In this document: one piece after another, positions 13,822 to 25,320 of the stretch | How positions within the stretch are numbered: position 1 is the stretch's first letter | Layout of the letters: each line of letters opens with the position of its first letter | Made by a program: the position numbers and the translations under genes | Notes under the pieces: model-generated | Told to the model about the DNA's origin: nothing | What the model saw: the letters and a program-made list of their open reading frames with translations, nothing else | Databases searched by the model: none | DNA from: Gordionus sp. m RMFG-2023 | Lineage: Eukaryota > Nematomorpha > Gordioida > Chordodea > Parachordodidae | NCBI RefSeq assembly: GCF_954871325.1 | Contig: NC_088776.1 | Span: 54,454,569-54,518,568, forward strand | Reading direction: 5' to 3' | Length of the DNA stretch: 64,000 nucleotides

Positions 13822-14986
13822 CTAATTCGATAAAGAATAACAGCTCCGATAAACTGCTATCTTAAAATTTTTGACTTTCGTAAGAAGAATAGAAGCGATA
13901 TCAGGATCGAAAATCAAATGAATATACACTGCATAATAGGAATACATTGATTTCAGCATGAAAGCTATAATTTGGATATTTTTTTTTAAATCAGGATACA
14001 ACTTTATTGAAATAAGGTGTTGATTGTGAAATGAAACAATTATATAGGGCACAATACTAATCACAAAAAATAGACTTTGAGCTAGCAATAAATTTTTATA
14101 TTTATTATATCTGTTATATTTATTTATGCGATTGTATTTTGCTACATCAGTACAACTATATCCATTGTTGCATACTGCGATATTTTTTATGATAATTTCT
14201 TCAGACGCCACCTGATTTGTCTTATATAATACTTTTCTCAAATTCAAAATTTTTCTGAAGAATGTAATATTACCAACAAACAATGAGAGGTAAGACATAC
14301 ATAATGGAAATTATGACTGGGTCAAAATATCGAAACCAAGCCTTTATTTTAGGGATGTGATAAAATACGACATGATAGCAGTCATTCCATTTTACAGATT
14401 GAAATAACTTAACCAAGTTTGCCTTTTCCTTTTTTTCATCTAAACAAAGTTGCACCGTTTGGGCTCGGTTACTGTAACCTATAGATATTATGACGTTAAT
14501 TAAGGTTATTAGTGTTATTAAAGACAATATATTCTTGCGAGTTACTATGCGGGGATAAGAATGCGGTTTATAAATGGCGATTATTCTATCCACGACTATC
14601 AGGACTGTAATCCAATTAACATTGAAGGAGGACAATTCTTCAATCATCCAAGTAAAACGAGTATATGTGGAGAAAAGATTGGTGTTCATAATCCCATAGT
14701 TTAAATACACAGCGACCGGTCAATTGAGATGATTAATGCCGTGGATTATGTCCCAGATCATAATATAGTATAGATAAAAATAAATATGAAGGTTTCTTTT
14801 CAAATTAAAGGAACAGAGAAAGTAGACGAAATTACCCAGGACGGTTGCAACGAAGGAGACTATATATAAATATATATAAATTTGCACGATCGTATTGTTT
14901 CGAAAGAAAGCTTGGTACTTGCCGATTTGTTGAAATAAAATTGAAACATTGATAGTTTGATCCATCTTAGAAAATAAATCAATCAT
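13822..14986 (-). pseudogene. Rhodopsin-like (class A) GPCR, interrupted by a stop and a frameshift
   Basis: Likely a plasma-membrane neuropeptide-type receptor when intact. Three consecutive pieces cover all seven helices. 14,986-14,720 has TM1 with LGNF and TM2 with an Asp in IMIWDII. After an in-frame TGA (14,720-14,722) the same frame continues through TM3 ending VVDRIIAIYKP (the DRY position), TM4, a Cys-containing loop 2, and TM5 to VLPLIVC. A shift at about 14,270-14,298 then moves the reading to VGNITFFRKIL, a long loop 3, TM6 with a VPY proline motif, and TM7 with FDPDI in the NPxxY position. One stop plus one shift in an otherwise coherent roughly 385-codon receptor suggests a recent pseudogene; assembly error is the alternative. 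Ligand unknown. Intronless as read. Confidence 0.75.
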
Positions 14987-15189
14987 TTTAAAAGATAATT
15001 TTCGAATAAATAATTTTTAACATATATTTAATGCCATCACGCTGAGCCCCTCCTCTTTTCAATTTTCCTGAAGACTAAAAATTATAAATAGATACAGATT
15101 ATATGTGTTGAAAAGGGGTACCCCCCCCCCCAAGATTTTAATGACATGATTGACTTCCCTCTTCCCGAATGTTAGGACTTTGTATATTT

Positions 15190-16975
15190 CAGAGACCTGC
15201 AGAGGTACCATTTGCACGGCCCGGCCCGGCTCGGTTTTAAAAATTTCAGGCTCTGCTCGGAATTTTTTAAAATTATATTCGACCTGGTATATACAAAAAT
15301 TCACCTATGAGGTATTTTACCATATTTTTCAGCGAGTATTATTGCTTATTATTTAAAAAATACATGTAAAAAGCTAATATTTTGAGAATATTATATTGAA
15401 TTTATAAAAATTATAAAACTGTTATTATAAAAATGGATATTTTGAGCATATACTATATTTTATATTGCATTTATAAAAATAAAACTAATATTCATAAAAA
15501 TGGTAATAATATTTTGAGCATATACTATATATTATATTGCATTTAATTTTGAGAATATAATATATTGTATTTAATTTACTATTTAATTTATAAAATAAAA
15601 ATAAATCGCTATTTAAAAAAATGCATGTATAATAAATAGTATTTTGAAAATATAATCTTATTGCACAATATTAATATAATTTATTTTATAATATAAATTT
15701 TTAACAAAAGAAGATAATTGTATTATATAATATTGTAAAAAAGAATAATGAAAAATGTTGGATTAAAAACTTTCATGACTCAAGGTAAATATAATAAATG
15801 CAATAAATATTTAACAGTTTTCAAAGTAAAAAACCAGCATGATTGACAAAACCCTATACTCAAGAAAGATATTATAAATTCACAAATTATCATGAAGAAA
15901 GAGAAGCATATCTACCTTTTCAGGTTGAAGATTACTTCTTCTTTCTTCAAGAATTCTTCCAGTAGAGGAAAAATTCCGCTCACAGCTTGCATTTGAAGCA
16001 GGAATTAATTTTTCTAAAATTGGAAATTCGCTTTGATGAGCCGCCCACCACTCTAACAAATTATCCACCTTAAATATTTCATCTATTTTTTTATTTATGT
16101 AATAATAATATTCATCATCGGGTATTGACATATTACCAGAATTACTATCGCCCCATTTGTCATAAAACGATTCAGTTTGTTTAACAACAGTCGTAATTTG
16201 ACTGGTCGATGGTATTTCATTTACTTCTTGAGCCTCTTATAATTTAATATAATCTTTTATATAGTTTTCCGTCATCTTGCGATCTGTCTCTGACTACATA
16301 CGAAATTGCTTGAATTTGGGACAGAGAAAAAGAGAAATAAAATGATACTTGTGTAAAACAAATTTTTCAATTAAAAAATGGTTTATATTAAGTAAAATCA
16401 ATTTTATTTCTCCTTTTTCGCTTTGAAAGGTATTACAAACTTCAAGAAGTGATATTCCTTTATTTGATTGTTTTGGTAAAATATATTCTAAAAATTTAGA
16501 TATGAATTATAAAAAATTATATTAATAATACTTGAATATTGGGGCTTATTTAAGATATTCCTTTATTTGATTGTTTTGGTAAAATATGTTGTAAAAATTT
16601 AGATATGAATTATAAAAAAATATATTAATACTTTGAATAAATTTGCAGGAAATTAATAATTAGATCGATCTGTGGGTGTTAGGTAGTGTTAACCATCACC
16701 CAATATATTATTTTAATCATAACTATAATATAATATAATCTTATAACCATTAACTCATAATGTAAAAATTTTTATAAAAAATATTAAGGCCCGGCCCGGC
16801 CCGGGTTTAACAATCTTAGGCCCGGCCCGGATATATTAAAAAAAAATTTTTTTAGGCCCGGCCCGGATATGTTAAAAAAAATTTTTTTTAGGCCCGGCCC
16901 GGGTTTATTTAAAAAATTTAAAATACGGCCCGACCCTGTCCGGGCCGGGCTTAGGGCCTGGCCTGCAGGTCTCTG
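15190..16975 (-). mobile_element. hAT transposon, family A, 1.8 kb, with transposase remains
   Basis: Terminal inverted repeats CAGAGACCTGCAG (15,190) and CTGCAGGTCTCTG (ending 16,975), flanked on both sides by the identical octamer GTATATTT, the 8-bp target duplication expected of hAT. Next to the TIRs are the same GC-rich arms as in the family A MITEs (for example CCCGGCCCGG near 16,795-16,920). The interior carries the C-terminal part of a hAT transposase on the minus strand, so this is an internally decayed copy of the element that likely mobilised the MITEs. A roughly 105-bp tandem duplication lies at 16,450-16,650. Confidence 0.9.
15880..16240 (-). pseudogene. hAT transposase C-terminus (dimerisation domain)
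   Basis: The frame reads through EAQEVNEIPSTSQITTV and FYDKWGDSNSG into a domain with WWAAHQSEFPILEKL, then IPASNASCERNFSSTGRILE and ERRSNLQPEKVDMLLFLHDN, ending at 15,880. This is the hAT C-terminal dimerisation signature (A-S-S-E-R-x-F-S-x-x-G, then the L-x-P-E-x-V-x-x-L-x-F-L-x-x-N-L block). Upstream (above about 16,240) similar sequence continues with stops, so the catalytic part is lost. It sits inside the 15,190-16,975 element, in reverse orientation relative to the window. Confidence 0.85.
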
Positions 16976-17116
16976 GTATATTTATTTGATGCTTCCAACC
17001 AACCTCGTATAAAATCAAAAAAGGTTTATAAATGTAAATTAAAAAATTTTGGTAAACTTCTTGTATTTTGAGAAATCATAATAAGTAAGAAATGAGCATG
17101 TATAATTGATAAATAA

Positions 17117-17335
17117 CAGAGACCTGCAGAGGTACCATTTGCCCGGCCCTATCCCGATTTTTTTAAAAAAATATATTACATTTATTTAAAAAAAAATTAT
17201 TTTAGATAATAATAGCAACTTAAAATATTCGGTTTTAAAATATACGGTCCGGCCCGGCCTGAGTATTTTATTCAATTTTAAGCCCGATCCGGGTATTTAA
17301 AAAAATTTTTTAGGCCCTGCCCGGTATAACATTTT
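17117..17335. mobile_element. hAT family A left-end remnant
   Basis: CAGAGACCTGCAGAGGTACCATTTG matches the left end of the 15,190 element. GC-rich arm blocks follow to about 17,335 (CCGGCCCGGCCTGAG, GGCCCTGCCCGG). No right TIR lies at the end of this block. A weak right-end-like sequence exists at 19,425-19,462, but the flanking octamers do not match. Confidence 0.65.
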
Positions 17336-17689
17336 AAATCGTTTTAGATAAAATTTAGTGATATTAACATATAAGGCTGACATGTTAAAATTTAATATAA
17401 TTTTTTTTAATGATAATGACATTTATGATTGACTTGTGTAGAACCCATTGTGTTTAAAGTGTTTATTTAAATCAGATTTTTTTTGTAAATATTCCTTAGA
17501 TGTGTTAAGTTATCAAATAATGAATCGAAGATGGTTTAGCCTGATGGCCATCTAGTAAAATTACTAATATTTTATAAATTTGTTTTTTAAATTAATAGTT
17601 GTTATACCTCATAATCCTAATGTACTAGTTGTAATTGGCAAAATAGGCCTGTTTAATGAGAAAGGTATAAATTTATATTATTATTTAAT

Positions 17690-18140
17690 TATGAATATTT
17701 TTTAGATAATAAATTTACAGTAGAGACTGTAATTTACAAGAAAGATTATACAAGTCTATTTCCTCCCAATTACAGAAATTAAGAATTTTATCATTCTAAA
17801 AGCGTTCACTTTGTGATCAAGAAAAAATATCCAAAATATAATAATGGTTAGGAATAAAACTTATCTATCGAGCTGATTATTGGTAATGAAAATTGCCTTT
17901 TCAGTTATATTTATAACAAATTAATTTGTTTATTAATATAGATCTATAAGCAAGGAAATATGTAAAGAATTGAATTATGATCTTCTGCGAAAACAGTGTA
18001 TTCTTTTCTTTTTATGATAAGGGACAACATCGTACATGTAATGGAGTGATACCTGGGTGAGCCTGTCCTGGAGAAGGAGAGTTACTATGGCAACTATGCT
18101 GCAAACAAATATAATTTTATACATTGTTTATAAATAGTCA
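17690..18140 (+). pseudogene. Broken OTU-domain exon pair (copy of the 32.9-33.4 kb gene)
   Basis: Nucleotide-level copy of the OTU part of the Ginger-like gene. HSKSVHFVIKKKYPKY-type sequence is followed by GDENCLFS at about 17,880-17,905, then a short intron-like gap at the same place as in the other copy, then CISKEICKELNY. At 18,051-18,137 a block matches the other copy's EIVAMATMLQTNIVIHT region (GTTACTATGGCAACTATGCT versus GTTGCTATGGCAACTATGCT). Several stops and shifts; not functional. The OTU fold is a cysteine deubiquitinase-type domain; the Cys of DENC is present. Confidence 0.65.
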
Positions 18141-18175
18141 TATTATAGGCCTATTAAAAAATTAGAACACTAAAA

Positions 18176-19375
18176 AATTAGATGTCAATATTGTTTAAAA
18201 ATTAGATGTCAATATTGTTTTAAAAATTAGATGTCAATATTGTTTTTGTAATTGACAGATATGGATGTTTTTCAATAAATTTTCGAGAAGGTATGATATT
18301 TCAATTATTAAATTTTGTTTTAAGATTTGTATCACGTGATATTATATATTATTAGGAATTATATGAAAATAAAATTAAGTACATGAAATAGTGGTTTTGA
18401 GCTGTATTTTAAACAATATACATATATAATAAATATATATTTAATAAATCGTAGGAATCATTTTGATCGCAAATATTTATATTCTTATTTATATTAATAG
18501 ATATTATTTAGTATATCGATTTAATTTATACATTTTTTTAATCATATAAATTTATATATATTTTATTATCAAATTAATGTACACTTTTATTTTCTTACTA
18601 AAATATAATAAAGTTTAAAGTATTTTAGAATATTTGAAGTAATGATACGAGTTTTATAAAAATCGTTTATTTAAATAAATAATTTAATTTTATACAATAT
18701 ATTTTAAAATTTTACATTTTTTTTTAAACTAAAAAAAATCTGCTTTATATAACAAAATATATCAAAATTTATATAAAAAAATTCAATCTATCAATTTATA
18801 AAAAAATCAATTTATAAAAAAATCAATTTATAAAAAAATCAATTTATAAAAAAATCAATTTATAAAAAAATCAATTTATATCAACATAAAAAACAATTTA
18901 AAGATTAGTATTAATCGGTCATATTAACAAAGTTTTAACTCTTATAAACGTGATTATAATAATTATTTTGGATTTTTATTGTGTTATATTTTTAGAGGAT
19001 TTTAAAAATCAGCTTTAAATTACAAGAGTTAGTAAATATATAAAGATTTGATAAAGAAAATATGCTATAATTATATTTTTCTTTAATTTAAATTTACGAG
19101 TATAACTAAAAAATTATATTAGATCTAGGCAAGTCTGTCATAAATAATCAGTTATAAATGTCAATATCGCTAAAAGTTATCATATTAAATCACAAATTTC
19201 AGTCAATATTACTAAAAATATTATATTAAATCTATGCAAGTCGGTCAATATCACTAAAAAAATATATGAAATTTTAACAAATCAGTAATAAATATCAACA
19301 TCACAAAAATATTATATTAAATCTTAACATGTCAGTCATATACGTCAATATCACTAAATATTATTTAAAACGGTG
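18176..19375 (+). repeat. Degenerate GTCAATATCACTAAA-type repeat region
   Basis: Three near-perfect copies of AAAAATTAGATGTCAATATTGTTT-like units lie at 18,176-18,245. At 19,130-19,375 looser units repeat GTCAATATCACTAAAAATATTATATTAAATC-like sequence. The same motif forms the array after the other OTU copy (33,690-34,135). The stretch between is AT-rich and holds the 16-bp minisatellite. Confidence 0.6.
18795..18885. repeat. 16-bp minisatellite
   Basis: About six tandem copies of AATTTATAAAAAAATC, almost without variation, suggesting recent slippage expansion. Confidence 0.9.
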
Positions 19376-19424
19376 TTCATTTAAAATGTTACACATGGTA
19401 TATTTAAAAAAAATTAAAATATGA

Positions 19425-19462
19425 CTTAGACCGGGCCAGGCCTGTAGGTTTATAGATCTCTA
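19425..19462. mobile_element. hAT family A right-end remnant
   Basis: ACCGGGCCAGGCCTGTAGG followed by GATCTCTA resembles the family's right arm and terminus (compare GATCTCTA in the 40,817 copy). No matching target duplication with 17,117 (left octamer ATAAATAA, right TATTTTTA). Confidence 0.4.
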
Positions 19463-19499
19463 TATTTTTATTATCACCATCAAATTTTTATTTACTGAT

Positions 19500-20945
19500 G
19501 TAAATATCGATTAGTGGCAATATGACCAGAGAATGTGGGTGGGGAGGAGGGTGGTTGGAGACAAATTCTTCATTATTCTGGAATGACGATCAGAAATATG
19601 CAATAAAAATTAGAGCTATATATTTTCTCAATATCATTCTTGGTCAAGTCAAACTCCAAAAAGACACAAGGAAAGATAGATTGCTAAATAAAGCAATTAA
19701 AAACATCAAGCGAGAATGGGTGGAGTTTGGTGCGAAAAATGAGGGCAGAATTAGTTTGTTTTAATAATCGGGGTGGAATTATCAGTAGATGGAGATATCA
19801 TTGAATGGAATGGAAAGTTGGCAATTCCAACCGTGTTGAGAAAATTAATATTATATCTATCATACATAGGGGGCATCCAGAAATAAATGCTATGAAATTA
19901 ATTTTTAGAATGTATTGTTGGGGCCTTATTGAGATAAAGACATTGAACACATGTTTGTCAATATATTCCATGCCAAAGTAACTGGTCGAATATAATGAAG
20001 GTTCCTTTATTCGTGGAACATCTCTAATACGCCATGGGAACGTATTCATCTAGATATCGCAGGAACTATCTATTCATATTCATGATTAGTTGGAATTGTT
20101 GCACATTCTAAATGGGTTGTGGTCTAGTTGATGAGAGAGACCACGTCTATAACAATTATCAGTGCGCTAAAACGGTTCGCACGTTTTGAAACGTCAAGAC
20201 AAATTGTGTTAGATAATGGTCCACAGTTTATTTCTGGAAAATTTCGAAGATTCTGTTTAGAGAAAAATATTAAATTAATACATTCAACACCCTGCCATCC
20301 CAAAATAAATGGGTTAGAATAACAATAGAAAACTTAAGACTCAATATTCTGTCACTAGAATAAAATTAAGGAGCCAGAGGAACTATGGCTGAAGTTTTTA
20401 CAGCATACAGAATTGGCGAGCATGAATCTACAGGACGTTGGCCTGCAAAACTATTGTTGGGGAATAATCTAAAGATTAGAATGGTTAAATCCAAATGTTA
20501 AGGATGAATTGGAACGATCTGATATGCGACAAAAGGCATCACATGATAAATACATTCAAGTGAGTTAGAGGTTTCACAATCTGTTTGGGTGCATAGTGAA
20601 ATCAATTCAGGATGGAGAGATACTTCTAAAATCTAGAACTGCTAGATATTCCAATTCGGTAGAAAGTAAGGATAGAACGATACGAAATCACTCCAACTGC
20701 GAAAACGGGATGTAGTGAAAGAAATGGAGAAATCTGGAAGATGGAAAGAAAATATGGAGTCAGAAATAGTTTACAATTTGGAAAATGTAGAAGGACACTA
20801 AAAAGACTGATGAAAATTCGAGTCCACAGGATATATCTTCATTACCCTGAGAACTAGAAACAATATTAAGGTAGAAATCACAACGATCAAGCAAGTCTAC
20901 ACATCGTCTGATAAAGGAATTTTAAAATAATAAATGTGGGGAAAT
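19500..20945 (+). mobile_element. Second Ty3/gypsy fossil: integrase region and 3' LTR edge
   Basis: A virus-like fossil on the plus strand. Recognisable parts are a pre-integrase stretch (about 19,520-19,764), the HRGHP-type zinc-binding region, integrase core motifs WERIHLDIAG, VLDNGPQF and HPKINGLE, and a degraded Pol tail. It ends at a purine-rich tract (GTGGGGAAA), after which an LTR-like sequence starts with TGTGATAATG at about 20,946; the LTR end is not identified. Heavily broken (many breaks), much older than the 5.6 kb fossil, and not a close copy of it. Confidence 0.75.
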
Positions 20946-21049
20946 GTGATAATGCTATATAAATATAAGATACTATTTTATATCATACATTTTAAATTAC
21001 AGTTTATTTGGATTATATTATCATGATTATCATATATATGATTGACGTT

Positions 21050-21780
21050 TATAATGCTAATTGTTGCAACAAATGAAATTAATTTGTTTTATAATCTAAT
21101 TTAGTAACCTCATAATGTTTAGAAATAACCAAAACTAATAATTAGTAGCATTATCTTATTAAAAAATATATTAACAATGCAAGAATTTATTTTTAACATA
21201 CTACAAGACATAAATATGCAAATTATTTTTTAAAATATTAGTATATAATAATCGCTAAAAATTTAATCTCTTTTGATTTCTTTTCAACCTAGATAAGACC
21301 TATATGAGTCTTTATTAATTTGAACTTCAAATAATTACTTTTAGGGCTTAGCGGAGTTTATGGCATTCTTTAGATTCTAGAATTCTTAGAGCTAATGTGA
21401 TGTTTAGTTAATTTCTTGTATTTTTCGATCGTAAATAAATTATAACACAACTTTGGGTTCGGTTTTATCCAAATCAAAGCATTTTTAAAATACTTGATTG
21501 TTTTTGATGAAAGGAAACCAATGTTATATTATTTGCACATGCCTATTCTAGGCGACCCCTAAAAAGATCGGATAATTACAATAAATCTTTTTTCTTAAAT
21601 ATTGTTAATTTTTTAAGTATAATCTATAATGTTTTGTAATTAGAAATATAAAATTACTGCTCAAATTTACTAATTAATTTATTTAATGATTAAATTAGGG
21701 TCTCTGATTCCTAATAATTAAAAAAATGGTTTTGACCTACTTACACCTACATTTCTGTCTAGTATAGTAATGTTCAATAG
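21050..21780. other. AT-rich DNA, nothing recognised
   Basis: May include the rest of the LTR that starts at about 20,946, but I cannot place its end. Confidence 0.4.
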
Positions 21781-21862
21781 AGAGAAATCACCGGCCCGAA
21801 TATTTTTTAAAAATAATTTTGGTTTATTTGGGCCAAACCGACCGAGCTTAAATTATTAAATA

Positions 21863-23320
21863 CAGTAGCGTAGCTACGGGAAGGGGAGTTTCGGGTTTGG
21901 ACCCCTTCCTTTCCCCAGAGTAAATTTTTTTTAGATAATACGTTCAAAAGACTCAAAAGTGAATTTATATCAAATAAATACCATGAATATTTATATTTTT
22001 CTGGTTTGATGTTTGTGGAAGGATATTATATTACTATTGAAATTATTATGGATATGATGTTGAGAAACCTAGGCTAATAATAGATGACATGTTAGCCTTG
22101 GAATCAACTTTTAATTATGATAACAAAGTTATTTTTTACCATTATTAAAAAAATTATTACTCACTTTTTAAATTAAAATTTGCTGGGCATAGCAAAATAT
22201 TATAATATTTTAATTTTCTTTTGCCATCATCCTCAGAATAATTAATTATTAACAATAATATAATGCTTAGCATTAAAAAAATTAGTATTTTTTATGTATT
22301 CGACATTATCGGAGGATATGAAGAGCTAAAATCAGATACTGAAGCTTAGAATTCTGATCTAAGCACCATCATTCCTACAGAGCGTCCCAGCAAATAGGCA
22401 TTACAATTATTTAAGGAAATTTTAAACTTAAGAACAAATATCAAAACACTTTTAATAATATTAGCAACACTTCCCATACCTGCACCAATGAGCCGTCATT
22501 TTCGACATTGACTCGACTTAAAAGTTATTTAAGGGTAACCTTTGGCCAGGCGGGGACTAATGGACTGGCTCTTCTGAATATATATAGAGATCTTGATCCT
22601 ACCCCAAATGAGATCATATAGAAAATGGCTAAAGGGCCACTAAGAAATAAGTTATATGTATAAAATATAAAGTATTTTAACATAGTTTTATAGTTTTTTT
22701 TATCAAAAGCAATCGAAATATTTTTTCAAATAAGCACTTATTATTATAAATTTGTTTAGTTTACATAAAATTTTATTTTGTTATTTATAAATTTTTTACA
22801 ATAGTTTATATAAAATTTATGTGTTTTTATATATAAAATTTTTTAACATTTATTTTATTATATATAACATTTATAATATTTTATTCTATAATTTAAATGT
22901 GTTATATAATACTACTAATTATAAAATACATCATTCATAATTATAGGAATTTATATAATTTATAATCAGCAATTTATATGTGTAATACAAATAGTTATAA
23001 ATTATATAATTTATAATTAAGCCAATATAATATTTATATTTTAAATAATCGCTTTTTATTTGTAAATTGATTTCTATAAAGTATAATAAATTGAAACGTA
23101 TATCTATAAATGTCGTGAGCCATTTAACAATACTAATTAAAATGATCAAAAATTCTAGGACTTTTTTATTATAAGAAAAATAAATATGATTTTTAAGATA
23201 AACCCGGCCGAAGACCGGGCAAAAGGGTCAAAGGCCGGTTAAAGGGGGCCTGGGGATGAAGCCCCCCAGTTTTTTATATGTATGGACCCCCTCTAAGGAA
23301 AATTCCTAGCTACGCCATTG
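21863..23320 (+). mobile_element. hAT transposon, family B (CAGTAGCGTAGCTACG ends), internally decayed
   Basis: Left end CAGTAGCGTAGCTACG; the right end read in reverse is CAATGGCGTAGCTAGG. Flanking octamers ATTAAATA and ATCAAATA match at seven of eight bases, a hAT-size target duplication. The interior contains a hAT transposase C-terminus on the plus strand (22,463-22,665). CCCCTCC/GGAGGGG-type subterminal sequence lies near both ends. 1,458 bp. Confidence 0.8.
22463..22665 (+). pseudogene. hAT transposase C-terminus (ZMYM/52-kDa-repressor type)
   Basis: One frame reads NEPSFSTLTRLKSYLRVTFG, then TNGLALLNIYRDLDPTPNEI, a stop, and KMAKGPLRNKLYV. This matches the dimerisation domain of the hAT group that includes ZMYM-like and PRKRIP-type transposases (N-E-R-S-F-S-T-L-R-R-L-K-T-Y-L-R, then G-L-A-L-L-N-I-H-R-D). 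Only the C-terminus survives, with at least one stop. It belongs to the 21,863-23,320 element and differs from the family A transposase at 15,880. Confidence 0.8.
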
Positions 23321-23689
23321 ATCAAATAAGATATTAAATTTTGTGAAATAACTTGATATATTTTAATATTATTACAGTTAAATAAATTCGGGTCCGGCTG
23401 GGCGGACAAATTATCCATATTTTCATTTCGCGTTTAGCTTTTCGAGACAAATAAAAAAAAATTTCGTTCGGGATCTAGCCGGGCAGGGTAATATTTTTTA
23501 AAAAAATTTTGGGCCGGGCCTGAAAAACTATGCCTTGTGCTTATCACCAATGTTCAATTTCTATTTAACTCGGAAATTTATTTGGACGCGTTTTGGAAAC
23601 TTCGGGACTCTTTTTTAAATAATATACCTAAAAATTTATTAACTTTCAATTGCCGCCCCCTTGACAAAATATATAAATTATGATTTTAA

Positions 23690-23960
23690 TAATTAAAGAA
23701 TTTTAATAGGTCTGGAAGTTTAACCCTTTCCCCCCTCCCATTTTTGATAGTTACGCCATTAAATAGACATAATAAACTTATCAAACAATGAAAATTTTGA
23801 AATAATTACATCATTTATTTAATTTTTTAGATAGAACTTAATGTATATACGATTACCAATCTTATTTTATATCGATATGCACAATCTTTACCAGGGCTGT
23901 GCTAAAACTTTTATTGAAACAGGGCGAAAATGAATTTTGTGGTCCTCTAAAAACAACCCT
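23690..23960 (+). repeat. Direct repeat copy 1 (partner at 26,530)
   Basis: Shares GATAGTTACGCCATTAAATAGAC, ATAGAACTTAATGTATAT and the block AGGGCTGTGCTAA with 26,530-26,800, in the same order. The TAGTTACGCCATTA part resembles the right terminus of hAT family B. Confidence 0.65.
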
Positions 23961-24152
23961 AATTTAACTAGGCTTAAAATATAATAAAATAACCATCATT
24001 TTTAAAAAATGTGACTTCGAAATTGAATTATGTATTATTTACCGTAAAACTTAAATATAAAAAATTTGCTGGCTGAATAGATAATATTGAGCATAATTTA
24101 TATAATATTTTTTCCTTTACCTCCGCCTGCTACACACAATAATAATAATTAT

Positions 24153-24481
24153 CAGAGACCTGCAGGCCCGACCCGGTCTGGCCAGGCCCGGACGAGCTGT
24201 ATTTTAATTTTTTAAATATACACGGGCCGAGCCTGAAAATTTTTTTAAAAAAAATATCCGGACCGGGCTGTATATTTTAAAACCAAATATTTGAAATCGC
24301 CATTATTAGCTACAAAAATCAAAAATAAATAAAAAATATTTTAAAAAAAATCAGGGCCGGGCCTGAAATTTTTTTTTTAAAAATAAACCCGAGCCGGGCC
24401 TAGCCGAAAATAATTTTTTAAAAAAATGCTTAAGAAAAAATCCGGGCCGGGCCGTACAAATGGTTCCTTTGCAGGTCTTTG
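24153..24481. mobile_element. hAT-type MITE, family A, perfect target duplication
   Basis: Starts CAGAGACCTGCAGG, ends CCTTTGCAGGTCTTTG; both flanks read ATAATTAT exactly. 329 bp, made of GGCCGGGCC-type blocks separated by AT stretches, with the arms inverted relative to each other. The perfect duplication indicates a fairly recent insertion. Confidence 0.92.
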
Positions 24482-24901
24482 ATAATTATTATTATGTTTT
24501 ATATTTGTTTAATAAATAAAAAAAAAGGAAGTTAAAAAAAATAATTTTATCAAAACAAACATTATAGTAAAATTTTAAATTTGGAAGATAATTTAAATAT
24601 AAAAATCCACCCCCCACCTCCCCACCCAATTAGCCTAATAAATTTTAAAAATTATTGCATATATTGAACCTTCTTATTTGAGCAGAAAAGTGTTATGAAA
24701 GAAATTGCACATTTATATTTGAATAAACAAAATTAGAACTTTCCAACATGTTAAAATTCATTTTTTTATATTAAAAACTTTGCAATTCGACAAAAATATC
24801 AATTTAAAAAATTAATTCTAGACATTGTACTTTGCATTAGCAATCGAATGGCTGCTACTTGCTTTTTTTTTCTCATTGAAAATTCTGTATCTTACACTTA
24901 A

Positions 24902-25320
24902 TCATTTTGCAGATTTACGGGTGGGATTAATGTAAAGATTTTCATCCGTGAACCATATAAAATGAACTAACCTCTGAAAATATTTTCGTAGAGGTTGCTT
25001 GGCGCATACCAGACGCACACCTTTATTAGTATCGGTTAGACCCTGGGATTGTTCCTTTTTTAAACATTTCAGTGACAGCTCTTTGGGGATAATCCGATGC
25101 CTAGCTTGCAAAATATCATTTTTAAGGACACTTGGCAAATTATTTAATGGGTGCCAGGTCGGTCTTTTTGGCTAAATATAAATATTTCAACAGAACCAAC
25201 ATTTCCCCCTTTTTCTGTATGTCCGGTAGCATCAATTTCTGCAATCAAGAACATTAGTTCCTGTTAGGAAATACCTTCGAAAAACTTTTGTTCCATAATG
25301 TTTTTCTTGTCTTAAAATTT
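24902..25320 (-). pseudogene. mariner-like transposase fragment
   Basis: The minus strand from about 25,300 reads EIDATGHTEKGG, then IFIFSQKDRPGTH (the helix-turn-helix region of IS630/Tc1/mariner transposases), then LSLKCLKKEQSQGLTDTNKG, then VHFIWFTDENLYINPTRKSA. The FTDE Asp is the first catalytic residue of the DDE/D triad. The catalytic domain beyond it is missing and frame changes separate the pieces, so this is a dead 5' part of an element. No TIRs found. Coordinates of the N-terminal edge are approximate. Confidence 0.7.

Larger units (their letters stand above)
21785..23540. mobile_element. Outer GC-rich hAT-like remnant interrupted by another hAT
   Basis: The left part has AAATCACCGGCCCG and AT/GC alternating arm sequence like family A and like 50,548-50,665. 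After 23,320 comparable arm sequence resumes (GGGTCCGGCTGGGCGG, GGGCCGGGCCTG to about 23,530). The simplest reading is one family A-like element split by the 21,863-23,320 insertion. The termini are eroded. Confidence 0.4.

Noticed and set aside
17117-19462. One large hAT element carrying the broken OTU gene
   Set aside because: Left and right end-like sequences exist, but the flanking octamers (ATAAATAA, TATTTTTA) do not match and the right terminus is poor; kept as two remnants.
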